From Eubacterium sp. (GTDB lineage Bacteria > Bacillota > Clostridia > Lachnospirales > Lachnospiraceae), in the NCBI GenBank assembly GCA_017433295.1, contig JAFRHL010000034.1:62001-126000 (forward strand): a stretch of DNA of 64,000 bases. Direction: 5' to 3'. The notes beneath the pieces were generated by a model. It worked only from the letters and a program-made list of their open reading frames with translations, searched no databases and was not told where the DNA came from. A program made the translations under genes and the position numbers. Of the stretch, positions 8,274 to 18,600 are shown piece after piece (position 1 is the stretch's first letter; each line of letters opens with the position of its first letter).

Positions 8274-9731
8274 ATGAGAGAATGGACACGTGAAGAGCGT
8301 TATCGTGTACTGTACAGCGCAGATGAGATTTCTGACCTGCATGACAGGAATGCACAGTCGATTTACCGGCAGAAGTTCCATGTTCAGCCGGTGACAGGCC
8401 TGTCCAGCGATCCGAACGGATTTATTTATCATCAGGGAATATGGCATCTCTATTATCAGTGGTGTCCCTGGGGGGCAGTTCATGGTCTGAAGTACTGGTA
8501 TCATGTTACTTCAGAGGACCTGGTACATTGGAAGAACGCCGGAGTAGGGCTCAAGCCGGATACATTCTATGATAACAGGGGAACCCATTCGGGCTCCGGT
8601 TATTCAGACGGGGATGATATGTATCTTTTCTACACGGGAAATCACAGAGATGATGACTGGGTTCGTACCCCATATACCTGTGTTGCCAAGCTGGATGAGG
8701 AGGGGAACGCTGTAAAACTGCCTGAACCGATCTTCGGACCCAGAGATGATTACAGCGAGCACCAGAGAGACCCGAAGATCGTTTATGTTCCCGATAAGAA
8801 GAAATATTATATATTTATCGGCGCGCAGAATCTTGACTTGAAGGGAAGGGCCCTGATTTATGAATCGGATTCTCTGCTGGAAGGCTGGAAGTTTGCCGGC
8901 GAGCTTAAAGTGCCCGGCTTTGAGAACTTCGGTGGCATGTGGGAGTGCCCATGTATCGTGCACATCAGCGGAAAGGACGTCCTGATCTTCTCTCCCCAGT
9001 ATACCAAGCTTCCGGGACGTGCCGAGAGCACCAATCACAATGTATATTTCATAGGTAAAATGGATTATGATACCCTCACCTTTACTCCGGATGGAGGATA
9101 TCATTATCTGGATTACGGCTTTGATTTTTACGCAGCCCAGTTTGCGGCCAATGTGGGTGATCCCGACAAAGCCATACTGATCGGCTGGATCGGACTGCCG
9201 GATAACCATTATCCGACAGAGGAAGAGGACTGGGAAGGCAGTATGTCTCTTCCCAGGGAGGTTCGTCTGGTGGGTGATCATCTGGTTCAGTCTCCCGCGG
9301 CAGCCTTTGAACAGTTACTGGGTGATGAAGTTCCCGCAGACGGTAAGCTTCCGGATGTTTGTGATATGGCCATTCAGGTTCCCGAAGGAGCCTTTGACTT
9401 AAAGCTTTTCACGAAGGCAGACGGCAGCGGAGGATTTTCTGTACATTATGATGAGGCGGAAAAGAAGCTTGTGGTTGATAAGACCGGCCTTACAAAACGG
9501 TTCAATCAGAATGTGGGAGAGGTCCTGGAGATACCGCTTTCCGAAGGCCTTGCCGATATCAGGGTCATTATCGACAGCTGCTCGGTTGAGATGTTTATCA
9601 ATGGAGGCGCTGTGACCTTCACATCCCATGTTTATCCGGTGGCTGATGAGCATAATTATGTGGTGACAGAAGGCGCTGCTGTTAAGATCAGAGAGCTTAA
9701 ACCCTCCGTAAAAGATGACTTTGTTGTATAA
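8274..9731 (+). CDS. Glycoside hydrolase family 32 (sucrose-6-phosphate hydrolase/fructosidase)
   Basis: 485 aa without a signal peptide, so cytoplasmic. The five-bladed propeller motifs are present: SDPNG with nucleophile Asp46, QRDPK with Asp166, and MWECP with acid/base Glu224; a C-terminal beta-sandwich follows (FINGGAVTFTSHVYP). The enzyme hydrolyses beta-fructosides such as sucrose, sucrose 6-phosphate or short fructans. The first motif is LSSDPNG where the family usually has WMNDPNG. No sucrose PTS, fructokinase or scrR lies next to it, so the exact substrate is open. It has its own promoter and is monocistronic. Confidence 0.9.
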   Translation: MREWTREERYRVLYSADEISDLHDRNAQSIYRQKFHVQPVTGLSSDPNGFIYHQGIWHLYYQWCPWGAVHGLKYWYHVTSEDLVHWKNAGVGLKPDTFYDNRGTHSGSGYSDGDDMYLFYTGNHRDDDWVRTPYTCVAKLDEEGNAVKLPEPIFGPRDDYSEHQRDPKIVYVPDKKKYYIFIGAQNLDLKGRALIYESDSLLEGWKFAGELKVPGFENFGGMWECPCIVHISGKDVLIFSPQYTKLPGRAESTNHNVYFIGKMDYDTLTFTPDGGYHYLDYGFDFYAAQFAANVGDPDKAILIGWIGLPDNHYPTEEEDWEGSMSLPREVRLVGDHLVQSPAAAFEQLLGDEVPADGKLPDVCDMAIQVPEGAFDLKLFTKADGSGGFSVHYDEAEKKLVVDKTGLTKRFNQNVGEVLEIPLSEGLADIRVIIDSCSVEMFINGGAVTFTSHVYPVADEHNYVVTEGAAVKIRELKPSVKDDFVV

Positions 9732-10192
9732 TATTTGTTTTAATATTTATAAAAATAATTCTGGCTTTCCGGCAAGTATTGTGATAGAATGACCAGGATT
9801 GGGTATTTTATACCTGATAATCGAATAACCTGGGCAATTTCGCACGAGCCCGGCAGCAGCTTTAGCTGCTTTCCTTTGCCGGGCTCTGCGATTCGCCCTG
9901 CCTTAGTATATAATGTGAAGCTCCGGTGGAGCATTGTCTGCTGAGGTATGAAAGAGATGGGAAGTGTCTGACCGGGACTTCTGAAAAGCACATTGTCACA
10001 TACGATGTCCGGCAGTGTTTTTTTCAGTGGTTTCGGGGCCTTCCCAGCTTTGTTACATTTTGTGATTGCGGGCCGGCAGTTGTCCGGCAGACATCCTGCA
10101 GATTATGTAAATCTGCCGGGAGAGGTCAGGCGGTACCTGCACTGGTTTTTCCGCAATTGATTACAGGCCGGGAGGCCGGGAGGTTAATCCAG
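9732..10192 (+). promoter_or_regulatory. Intergenic region and structured leader before pnp
   Basis: 460 nt without a gene. A strong hairpin lies at 9841-9890 (outer stem CGCA and GAGCCCGGCA paired with TGCCGGGCTC and TGCG, inner stem GCAGC/GCTGC) without a T-run. TATAAT at 9909-9914 with no good -35 box could start a leader of about 270 nt. In E. coli pnp is autoregulated through a leader hairpin; a similar role here is inference. The usual upstream neighbour rpsO is absent. Confidence 0.4.
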
Positions 10193-12283
10193 ATGATAAA
10201 ACAGTTTTCTATGGAGCTGGCAGGAAGAACTCTGACAGTAGAGATCGGCAGAGTGGCAGCTCAGGCAAATGGCGCGGCATTTATGCATTACGGTGATACC
10301 GTTGTCTTATCCACGGCAACGGCATCAGACAAGCCAAGGGACGGAATTGATTTCTTCCCCTTAAGTGTGGAATTCGAAGAGAAGATGTATTCTGTGGGAA
10401 AGATCCCCGGAGGCTTTAACAAAAGAGAAGGAAAGGCCAGCGAACACGCAGTTCTTACTTCCCGTGTTATTGACCGTCCCATGAGACCCCTTTTCCCCAA
10501 AGACTATCGTAACGATGTGACACTGAACAACCTTGTTATGTCTGTTGACCCGGATTGTAATCCGGAAGTAGTGGCCATGCTGGGATCATCCATTGCCACC
10601 AGTATTTCCGATATTCCCTTTGACGGCCCTATCGCTGCTACTCAGATGGGTCTGGTGGATGGCCAGCTCGTTGTCAATCCTAACGAGGAGCAGCGTCATG
10701 CATCTGATCTGGCTCTTACAGTTGCTTCCACTGCCGAGAAGGTCATCATGATCGAGGCAGGTGCCAATGAAGTGCCCGAGGACCAGATGCTGGAAGCTAT
10801 TTTTAAAGCCCATGAAGTGAACACACAGATCATTGCTTTCATTCAGAAGATCGTTGATGAATGCGGAAAAGAAAAGCATGACTATGAGCATGTGGACACA
10901 CCGGAGGAGCTCTGGGAGGATATGGTAGCCTTTATCACTCCGGAAGCCATGGAGGAAGCTGTCTTTACAGATGTAAAGCAGGTACGTGAAGAGAACATCA
11001 GGCAGATCAAGGACAGACTGGCAGAAAGATATCAGGATGAGCATGAGGACTGGCTGCCTCTGATCGATGATGCCGTATACAAATTCCAGAAAAAGACAGT
11101 CCGTAAAATGATCCTTAAGGACCACAAGCGTCCGGATGGAAGAGGTATTGACGAAATCCGTCCCCTTTCCGCCGAGATCGATATCCTTCCGAGGGTACAC
11201 GGATCCGGTATGTTTAAGCGCGGGCAGACCCAGATTATGACCATTACAACCTTAGGGCCCCTCTCAGAGGCCCAGAGGCTTGATGGAATCGATGTGAATC
11301 TGACATCCAAGAGATATATGCATCATTACAATTTCCCGAGTTATTCAGTGGGTGAAACAAAACCCAGCAGAGGCCCGGGACGCCGGGAGATCGGTCATGG
11401 CGCCCTTGCCGAGAAGGCCCTTGTACCGGTTCTTCCTTCAGAAGACGAGTTCCCCTATGCGATCAGAACTGTTTCCGAGACACTGGAATCCAACGGTTCC
11501 ACGTCCCAGGCCAGTATCTGTGCGTCCACCCTGTCCCTGATGGCAGCCGGTGTACCGATCAGGAAACCTGTTGCAGGCATTTCCACCGGCCTTGTCACCG
11601 GTGATACCGATGATGACTATATCGTATTAACAGACATCCAGGGTCTTGAGGACTTTTTCGGTGACATGGACTTTAAGGTTGCGGGAACCCATGACGGTAT
11701 TACTGCGATCCAGATGGACATCAAGATCCACGGACTGACACCCGCCATCATTAAAGAAGCCATCGCAAAGACCAAGATCGCCAGGGAACACATCCTGACA
11801 AATGTTATGGAACCTGTCATAGCCGAGCCGAGAGATCATGTGGGCGAATATGCACCGAAGATCTCCCAGACCTTTGTGGATCCGGAGAAGATCAGCGAGA
11901 TTATCGGAAAACAGGGTAAGACCATCAACGGTATCATTGACCAGACAGGTGTCAAGATTGATATCACAGATGAAGGCCGCGTTGATATCCTGGGCGTAGA
12001 TCAGGAGATGATCGACAAAGCCCTTGAGATCATCAGGCTTATCGTAGAGCCGGTAGAACCCGGCAGAATCTATGAAGGCGAGGTTGTCCGCATCATGAAC
12101 TTCGGAGCATTCGTTCAGATCGCTCCCAACAAAGACGGACTGATTCACATCTCCAAGCTTGCCAAAGAAAGAGTAGCAAAAGTAGAAGATGTGGTTAACA
12201 TCGGGGACAAAGTAAAGGTTAAGGTCCTTGAAATCGATAAGATGGGAAGGATCAACCTTGCACTGAAGGAAAAATTATCATAA
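10193..12283 (+). CDS. pnp: Polyribonucleotide nucleotidyltransferase (PNPase)
   Basis: 696 aa from the ATG at 10193, which has GGAGG ten bases upstream and matches the known N-terminus ([19 protein letters not shown]); an upstream in-frame ATG at 9926 would add 89 residues unlike the family and is rejected. Two RNase PH domains are separated by an alpha-helical domain, followed by a KH domain ([17 protein letters not shown] from about residue 573) and an S1 domain ([26 protein letters not shown], about 625-690). It degrades RNA 3' to 5' phosphorolytically. No rpsO precedes it. Confidence 0.96.
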   Translation: MIKQFSMELAGRTLTVEIGRVAAQANGAAFMHYGDTVVLSTATASDKPRDGIDFFPLSVEFEEKMYSVGKIPGGFNKREGKASEHAVLTSRVIDRPMRPLFPKDYRNDVTLNNLVMSVDPDCNPEVVAMLGSSIATSISDIPFDGPIAATQMGLVDGQLVVNPNEEQRHASDLALTVASTAEKVIMIEAGANEVPEDQMLEAIFKAHEVNTQIIAFIQKIVDECGKEKHDYEHVDTPEELWEDMVAFITPEAMEEAVFTDVKQVREENIRQIKDRLAERYQDEHEDWLPLIDDAVYKFQKKTVRKMILKDHKRPDGRGIDEIRPLSAEIDILPRVHGSGMFKRGQTQIMTITTLGPLSEAQRLDGIDVNLTSKRYMHHYNFPSYSVGETKPSRGPGRREIGHGALAEKALVPVLPSEDEFPYAIRTVSETLESNGSTSQASICASTLSLMAAGVPIRKPVAGISTGLVTGDTDDDYIVLTDIQGLEDFFGDMDFKVAGTHDGITAIQMDIKIHGLTPAIIKEAIAKTKIAREHILTNVMEPVIAEPRDHVGEYAPKISQTFVDPEKISEIIGKQGKTINGIIDQTGVKIDITDEGRVDILGVDQEMIDKALEIIRLIVEPVEPGRIYEGEVVRIMNFGAFVQIAPNKDGLIHISKLAKERVAKVEDVVNIGDKVKVKVLEIDKMGRINLALKEKLS

Positions 12284-12428
12284 TTTTCAATCCTGGCGAT
12301 AAGATGAAAAAGATTATTCTAAGAATTCTTTCCTGCCGGAATGAAATCGTTGATGAAAATGAATCCAGGACGGACCAGAAAGATATGAAATTTGATGTCT
12401 GATTAAACAGACCGGCCTGAATATAAAA

Positions 12429-12464
12429 AACGGAGTGCTTTTGATGGTGCTCCGTTCTTCTTTT
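12429..12464 (+). terminator. Intrinsic terminator downstream of pnp
   Basis: Stem AACGGAGTGC (12429-12438) pairs with GTGCTCCGTT (12447-12456) with two wobble pairs, followed by CTTCTTTT. It lies 145 nt after the pnp stop. Confidence 0.75.
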
Positions 12465-12519
12465 ATCCTTGTATTATGGAGAAAAAATTGTGTTATTTGA
12501 ATTAATATTAACTTTTTTG

Positions 12520-12548
12520 TTGCCGAATTAAAAGAAAAATTGTATAAT
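12520..12548 (+). promoter_or_regulatory. Promoter of the hsdS-like/hsdM-like operon
   Basis: TTGCCG (12520-12525), 17-nt spacer, TATAAT (12543-12548). Predicted start near 12555 would give a leader of about 265 nt containing a terminator-like hairpin and GC-rich tandem repeats. Confidence 0.65.
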
Positions 12549-12568
12549 GAACGCATAGCGACGAGCGC

Positions 12569-12630
12569 AACCCGGAAGGAAAACCGGCAGCTGACTGCTC
12601 GCAGGCAGCTGCCGGTTTTTGCTCCGGGTT
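12569..12630 (+). promoter_or_regulatory. Nested leader hairpin with terminator-like core
   Basis: The inner stem AACCGGCAGCTG (12582-12593) pairs perfectly over 12 bp with CAGCTGCCGGTT (12606-12617), and a run of five T (12616-12620) follows, as in an intrinsic terminator. An outer stem AACCCGG (12569-12575) with CCGGGTT (12624-12630) encloses it. Placed between a promoter and the first gene, it could act as an attenuator for the hsdS-like/hsdM-like operon. Confidence 0.6.
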
Positions 12631-12672
12631 ATGTGAGTGCAACGAACACGGAGGATTCGAAGAATCCGACGT

Positions 12673-12777
12673 GAACGCGAGGAGCGAGGCGCGCGCACGA
12701 GGCGGGAGAACGCGAGGAGCGAGGCGCGCGCACGAGGCGGGAGAACGCGAGGAGCGAGGCGCACGCACGGGGCGAAA
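12673..12777 (+). repeat. Three 35-bp GC-rich tandem repeats
   Basis: Units at 12673-12707, 12708-12742 and 12743-12777. The first two are identical, beginning GAACGCGAGGAGCGAGGCGC and ending CGAGGCGGGA; the third carries a few changes at its 3' end. They lie in the leader, 42 nt before the GTG start of the hsdS-like gene. A frame is open through them but encodes only Arg/Ala/Glu-rich low-complexity sequence, so I do not regard them as coding. There are no unique spacers, so this is not a CRISPR array. Confidence 0.9.
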
Positions 12778-12818
12778 GACCGCAAAGGCAAATAAGAAGC
12801 GGCGAAGGAGGATACAAA

Positions 12819-13412
12819 GTGGAACTGCAATTGGATCAGATCAGCCGCATCACCCATGGTGTGGTGCTGAATCGAATAAAACCCAAAGTGCAGAGCGATG
12901 GAGTAGAGTATCCTATACTGTCTATCAGCCAGCTTCTGGATGAAGAAAGCGGCATCAGGGATTCGGAGGTTTCCACTGTTTTTGTGGACCGGAAAAAGAT
13001 CCGCAACCTGAATCTGGCCAAAGAGCACAGTATTGTCATCGGCCTTACCTCCTTCCACAGGGCTGCCGTTTTGGGCAAGCAGCATGTGGGAAAGATCATT
13101 CCGTCCAATTTTGTTTCCATTGAGTTTCTGGATGGAATTATGGATCCCTATTATTTTGCCTGGTATTTTAATGAGCATCCTGAGATAAGAAACCAGAGGC
13201 TGATTGCCATACAGGGCAACTCATCGGTCAAGGTATTATCCATACATATGATCAGGCAGCTGCCCATTGAGTGTCCCGATCTTTCGACCCAGATGTCCAT
13301 TGGGAAGCTGTATTATTATCAGAAGAGGAAGGAACTGCTTCTTAATGAGAAGCTAAAGCTTGAGAATGATGTGCTGTCGGAAGAACTGATGCGCTATCTG
13401 AAGAAGCTGTAA
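12819..13412 (+). CDS. HsdS-like DNA specificity protein, half size
   Basis: 197 aa from a GTG preceded by GAAGGAGG. The sequence looks like one target-recognition half of a type I restriction specificity subunit: an N-terminal region (LDQISRITHGVVLNR), a central segment (FVSIEFLDGIMDPYYFAWYFN, QGNSSVKVLSIHMIRQLPI) and a C-terminal coiled-coil (QMSIGKLYYYQKRKELLLNEKLKLEND) like the conserved HsdS helices. Normal HsdS has about 400 aa and two such halves, so this one would need to dimerise. The HsdM-like gene starts 15 nt downstream; no HsdR gene is nearby. Native DNA target and function unknown. Confidence 0.75.
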   Translation: MELQLDQISRITHGVVLNRIKPKVQSDGVEYPILSISQLLDEESGIRDSEVSTVFVDRKKIRNLNLAKEHSIVIGLTSFHRAAVLGKQHVGKIIPSNFVSIEFLDGIMDPYYFAWYFNEHPEIRNQRLIAIQGNSSVKVLSIHMIRQLPIECPDLSTQMSIGKLYYYQKRKELLLNEKLKLENDVLSEELMRYLKKL

Positions 13413-13427
13413 GGAAGGTACATAAGG

Positions 13428-14798
13428 ATGGATAACCAACAATTAAATTATGAGTTTATGTCAATTATAAGCGAAAGCCATCCCGGATTGACCTTTGAGG
13501 AATACAGAGACAGCTGTGTATTCCTGCTTTTTTATCATTATTTATGTATCAGGTATGACAGGGATCTGGAGGATCAGTATAAGCTCAACGCCATGGTCCG
13601 GATGGCCATCCGGGGCAAGCTGCAGCTGCCCTCCTTTCTGCGGTTTATAGAACAGGCTTCTTCCTTTATTCATCTGGCAGGCAGCCAGGTGCAGCTTACG
13701 GATCTTACATTTTACAGGAAACTGATGAATGTTCACCAGCTGGAAAAGCAGAAGAGTTTTGCCCGTTTTTTTCGTAAGCTGATCAAAAAGATTGATGCAT
13801 GGAACTGTGACGATCTTCTGTATCCCTCCTACGGGGATTACTTTGAGAGACTTTTGTCTGAATTTGCCAGAACAAAAAAGGAATCTTTCGTATCAGAAGA
13901 GATGATCAGGCTATACGCCCTTTTATACCATAACAGCGGCACTTCCATAAAGAAAGTCTTTCTTCCGGATTTCAGGTATGGAATCCTTTTGAAATCCATG
14001 TTGGATTTCAGTCCCGATTCCGAGATTTTCGGCTATGAAGAATCTGAAACATTTTCCGAGATCCTCAGGATCCTCTGTTATATGAAGAGTATTCCCGATG
14101 AATCTATTCACCTTTACAGTAAGGCACAGTGGATGGAGGTGATGGATTACCAGGGCTATTTTGACGCGGTCAGCATTTTTTCGCCCGAGGGGTCAGAACC
14201 TGGCAACTATATATCCGACGTACCGGACTGGCACCCGGTTTATCAGTTTATGAATTCCGGGACAAAAGGGGAATTTCCCATGATCCTTTCGGCCCTTCCC
14301 CTCCTGTCTGAGACGGGAGTCATGGCGGTGGTGGTTCCCAGCGCCCTGCTGTACCGGGAAGGAAAGGAGTCGCAGATCCGCCGTTACCTGGTGGAGGAGG
14401 CCCGGTGTCTGGAGCTTGTAATGCTCCTGCCGGATCAGATCTTCCATTCCACCGGGCAGAACGAAGTCCTTCTCTTTTTTAAAAAACAGCGCAGCAGTGA
14501 TGATATTATGTTCTTTGACTGCTCCGAGCTGGAGGATTTTTCGGAAGAAAAGCTTGAGATGATCAGGCAGTCCTGGGAAAAAAGGGAAACGGTCACGGGC
14601 TTTTGTGCCTCGGCCGGCATGGACCTGATCAGAAAGAATGATTATAATCTGAACCTGCCCCGTTATGTTACTAAATTGATGAAGCTTACAGAGGTTGACT
14701 TAAAGCTTAAGCTGGACAGAATTGCGGAGATTGACAAGGAACTTCTGGAGATAGATCACAAGATAGCCATGTACAAGCGGGATCTGGAGCTGAATTAA
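13428..14798 (+). CDS. HsdM-like protein with degenerate methyltransferase motifs
   Basis: 456 aa. The frame resembles type I N6-adenine methylase subunits: N-terminal helical domain (SHPGLTFEEYRDSCVFLLFYHYLCIRY), then a Rossmann-like region and the family's C-terminal stretch (LLSETGVMAVVVPSALLYRE, LVMLLPDQIFHSTGQNEVLLFF). Both catalytic signatures are lost: where HsdM has the SAM-binding DPxCGSGG, this has VFLPDFRYG (177-185), and where it has NPPF/Y it has FSPE (251-254). A C-terminal coiled coil (VDLKLKLDRIAEIDKELLEIDHK) could pair with the HsdS-like helices. I infer a DNA-binding complex that no longer methylates. It lies among housekeeping genes, not in a defence island. Confidence 0.7.
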   Translation: MDNQQLNYEFMSIISESHPGLTFEEYRDSCVFLLFYHYLCIRYDRDLEDQYKLNAMVRMAIRGKLQLPSFLRFIEQASSFIHLAGSQVQLTDLTFYRKLMNVHQLEKQKSFARFFRKLIKKIDAWNCDDLLYPSYGDYFERLLSEFARTKKESFVSEEMIRLYALLYHNSGTSIKKVFLPDFRYGILLKSMLDFSPDSEIFGYEESETFSEILRILCYMKSIPDESIHLYSKAQWMEVMDYQGYFDAVSIFSPEGSEPGNYISDVPDWHPVYQFMNSGTKGEFPMILSALPLLSETGVMAVVVPSALLYREGKESQIRRYLVEEARCLELVMLLPDQIFHSTGQNEVLLFFKKQRSSDDIMFFDCSELEDFSEEKLEMIRQSWEKRETVTGFCASAGMDLIRKNDYNLNLPRYVTKLMKLTEVDLKLKLDRIAEIDKELLEIDHKIAMYKRDLELN

Positions 14799-14860
14799 TT
14801 AATGTGGCAGTATGATTTATAATAAAATGTATATACTTATTATTAGAAGAAACTGTAAGA

Positions 14861-14888
14861 GGAAGAATGAGATATTTCTTCCTTTTTT
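14861..14888 (+). terminator. Terminator after the hsdM-like gene
   Basis: GGAAGAA (14861-14867) pairs with TTCTTCC (14876-14882), then six T. It separates the hsdS-like/hsdM-like operon from the TepA-like gene. Confidence 0.65.
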
Positions 14889-14906
14889 AATTAGGAGGAT
14901 TCTGAT

Positions 14907-15566
14907 ATGGATATACAGAAAAAGGAAATCACAGATTTCGGCAGCCAGCTGCTTGAAAATGAGGAGAGTGGACAGAGTATTCTCTGCCTTTCGGTCATCG
15001 GAGAGATCGAGGGGCATGAAGAGTTATCCGGCCAGTCAAAAACCACCAAATATGAACATTTGCTGCCCCTGCTGGTCCGCGCCCAGGAGGACCGGACCAT
15101 AGACGGGCTCTTCCTGCTGATCAATACAGTGGGGGGAGACTGTTCCTGCGGACTGGCTCTGGCCGAGATGATCGCTTCCGTAACCAAGCCTGTGGCATCG
15201 CTGATCATTGGAGACAGTCATTCGATCGGTGTTCCGGTATCAGTGGCGGCAGACAGGACATTTATTGCGCCCACAGCCACCATGATCATTCATCCGGTCC
15301 GGTTGAACGGGACCGTGATCGGAGCGCCCCAGACTTTTGAGTATTTCCGCCTGATTCAGGACAGGATCCTGGATTTCATTTCAGGGCATTCGGGAGCGGA
15401 TAAAGAAAAACTGGAGGCCATGATGATGAAAAAGGGTATCATGGCCAGGGATATCGGGACTATCCTGGTGGGAAAGGAAGCCGTGGATGCGGGCCTTGCC
15501 GATGAGGTCGGCGGGATGGATTCCGCCCTTCTCTGGCTTCATCAGCAATGCAAAAAGAAAAAATAA
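14907..15566 (+). CDS. tepA: ClpP-family serine protease, TepA-like
   Basis: 219 aa, no signal peptide. ClpP fold with an active-site segment GDSHSIG (nucleophile Ser106) and TMIIHPV (His129), corresponding to GxxxSMG and MIHQP of ClpP. In Bacillus subtilis the homologue (tepA/ymfB) also sits next to spoIIIE, as here before ftsK. It lacks obvious Clp-ATPase docking features that I can judge. ATG follows TAGGAGGA. Substrates are unknown; the name rests on similarity and synteny. Confidence 0.82.
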   Translation: MDIQKKEITDFGSQLLENEESGQSILCLSVIGEIEGHEELSGQSKTTKYEHLLPLLVRAQEDRTIDGLFLLINTVGGDCSCGLALAEMIASVTKPVASLIIGDSHSIGVPVSVAADRTFIAPTATMIIHPVRLNGTVIGAPQTFEYFRLIQDRILDFISGHSGADKEKLEAMMMKKGIMARDIGTILVGKEAVDAGLADEVGGMDSALLWLHQQCKKKK

Positions 15567-15610
15567 TTGTTATTTATTTCAAGAACATACTTTTTTTCTT
15601 CTTTTATTTG

Positions 15611-15619
15611 TGTTATGAT
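15611..15619 (+). promoter_or_regulatory. Extended -10 promoter of ftsK/spoIIIE
   Basis: TGTTATGAT (TG-n-TATGAT) at 15611-15619 with no strong -35 box. The predicted start near 15626 lies downstream of the first in-frame ATG (15567), supporting a later translation start. Confidence 0.5.
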
Positions 15620-15665
15620 GAGACAAGCGGAAAAAAATATGATTGAAAACCAAAGGGTGTTTAAT

Positions 15666-18600
15666 ATGGCAAGTAGAAATTTAAAAAGTAAACCATCTGC
15701 TGTTTCCGGCAGTAACGGAGGCGGAAGAAGAAAGAAAGCGGCTCCGGTCAGGGCCGGAGCGGATCGCAGTTCACGTTCCGCCGCAAAAAGAAGCCTTCCT
15801 GCCGGGAAGGAGACTGCCCGGGAAGAAGGTATCCCCATGGCAAATGAGATAGAGCTGATCTTATCAATCGGAATCATGCTGATTCTGATGCTCAGTAATT
15901 TCGGCCTGTGCGGCTACGTGGGCAAGGCATTATCAAGCTTCTTTTTCGGAGTCTTCGGCTGCGTCCAGTATGTCATGCCGGTGGCATTCTGCATCGGGGT
16001 ATTTATCCTGATCGCCAATGATTACAGCCTGCTTTCCATGAAGAAATGTTCGGCCGGCTTTGTTACCCTGATGATGATCAGCGCCTTTGCCCAGGTGATC
16101 TATCAGGGTGATCCTGTGAAGAGCTCAGAGCTCTTTTCCCAGGCTATAGAGGATCACCATGCAGGAGGAATTCTGGGCGGAGGATTTGGCATGGTTCTTA
16201 AAAATGGTTTTGGTACTGCCGGGGCCCTGATCATCATTTTATGTATCATGATGTTATCCCTGATCATGCTGACCCAGAGATCCTTTGTAGGATTTTTCCA
16301 GAATAATGTTAACCGGGGGAGCCGTTTTATTGATAAGGTGAGGGAAAATCGCCAGATCACCAGGGAAAGACGCAGGGAAGAGAAGGCAAAACGCCTGGCA
16401 GAGGAGGAAGCCTCAGATGAAGGGGAAGAGAAGAAAAGCCGGATGTCTTCTTTCCTGAAAATGAAAAACGGCAGGAAGGCAGAAGACAGCCCTGATGACA
16501 ATGACCGGATCCGGAAAGTGGAAGAGAAGCTTAAGGTCATTCAGGAATCCAGGTCAAAGAAACAGAAGAAGAGCGCCGAGGCTGCCAAAGAGAGACTGAA
16601 AAGGGAACCGTCTATTCATCGGAGTGTTCCTGTATTTACTTCCTCTGAAGAAGTAAGAAAGAAGGATTCTGTTACCGAGCTGCATCCCAGGGTGTATCCC
16701 TTTACAGCCGAAGACGGGAAAACAAAACCCTTTGACGGCGAACTGGATTTCTCCGCCTTCTCTTTCAGCAGCGGAAAGTCTCCCGAGGAGTTTAGGGAGG
16801 AGGTCAGCCGCAACTCAGAGGAGCTTCGCGTGTTCCTGGATTCTCTTGAGGAATATGTTCCCTCAAACAGGGCAAAAGCCGGGACCAGGCTGTCAGAGCT
16901 TACGGCGGACGCTGCTCACCCTGCCGGGGAGGCAGAAGAGTATCGCCCTGTCCCGGATGCAGAAGGATCTGTGAAGTTTGAAGCAGATATTGAAGAGATT
17001 CATTCTGATTTAACTGCAGATTCCAATGAGACAAAAATCAATATCCATTTTGCCCCTGATTCTGACGAGGCTGAAAATGCAGCGGATTATGATTCTGACG
17101 TAGCTGAAAACAAAGTAGATTCTGATAATGGCGATCCTGTAAAGAAGGATCAGACCTTGGACCTGCCGGAAGAAGAGATGGGTTCCTTGCATGAAGAAGA
17201 GATGGATTCATTCCATATAGTAGATGTGCCGGATCAGGAAGATGATCTGCCGGAGGGAACAGATAATATAAAGGCCGCCGACCCCAAAGGACTGCCTGAG
17301 GAGATCAGGCCGGCGGTAAGGGCTTCTGAATCGATAAATATTAACCGGGCGGCCCCGCCAAAGCCGGTTCCGGACAGGAAACCCGCGGGCAAAAAGGATT
17401 ACATATTCCCGCCCATGAACCTGCTTACCACAGAGAATGTCACTTTCTCCTCGGCCTATGACCAGGAGCTTAAGGACACTGCCCTGAAGCTGCAGACCAC
17501 CCTGGAAAGCTTTGGCGTCAAGGTGACCATAACGGATATCAGCTGCGGTCCGGCTGTAACCAGGTATGAGATGTTTCCGGAACAGGGGACCAAGGTCAGC
17601 AAGATCGTTTCCCTTACGGATGACATCAAGCTGAATCTGGCCGCTGCGGACATCCGTATCGAAGCGCCGATACCGGGCAAGGCAGCGGTCGGGATAGAGG
17701 TTCCCAATAAGGAGACCATGAAGGTCCATTTAAGGGAGCTGATCGATAACAGATTATTCAGGAATTTTAAATCAAAGCTGGCCTTTGCGGTGGGCAAGGA
17801 CATCGGCGGCAAGATCGTTGTGGCGGACCTGGCCAAGATGCCCCATCTTCTGATCGCCGGCGCCACGGGGTCAGGAAAGTCGGTTTGTATCAATACGCTG
17901 ATCATGAGTCTTTTATATAAGGCCACCCCGGACGAAGTGAAGCTGATCATGATTGATCCAAAGATGGTGGAACTTAACGTCTATAACGGGATCCCTCACC
18001 TTCTTATACCGGTAGTTACGGATCCTAAGAAAGCTTCGGGGGCTTTGAACTGGGCTGTGGCAGAGATGACCGACCGCTATAAAAAGTTTGCGGAGACTAA
18101 TGTCCGCAACCTGGAGGGATATAATAAAAAGGTGGACAGCCTCATAGCTTCCGGGGAGGTGGATCCGGAGAAACTGCAGCGGATGCCCCAGATCGTCATC
18201 ATTATCGATGAGCTGGCTGACCTGATGATGGTTGCTCCCGGTGAGGTGGAGGACGCCATTGTAAGACTGTCCCAGCTGGCCAGAGCTGCAGGCATACATC
18301 TTGTAATTGCCACCCAGAGACCTTCCGTTAATGTCATCACCGGTCTGATAAAGGCCAATGTTCCCTCCCGGATCGCATTTTCCGTATCATCGGGTGTGGA
18401 CAGCCGGACCATCATTGATATGAACGGGGCAGAGAAACTGCTGGGCAAGGGCGACATGCTCTTTTATCCGGCCGGATACCAGAAACCCGTCCGGGTCCAG
18501 GGAGCCCTGGTGGATGATTCTGAGGTGGCGGAGGTTGTGGATTTTATCAAGTCCAATGAAGACATTGCAGTCTATGATGACAATGTGACCTCCACCATTG

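Noticed and set aside
9926-10192. N-terminal extension of PNPase from ATG 9926
   Set aside because: The added 89 residues are Cys-rich and unlike PNPase, while ATG 10193 has a good ribosome site and gives the family N-terminus.
12673-12777. Tandem repeats as a CRISPR array
   Set aside because: Units are directly adjacent with no unique spacers, and no cas genes are present.
12671-12943. 90-codon open frame through the GC-rich tandem repeats
   Set aside because: Product is low-complexity Arg/Ala/Glu sequence produced by the repeats, without a ribosome site, and it overlaps the well-supported hsdS-like start in another frame.
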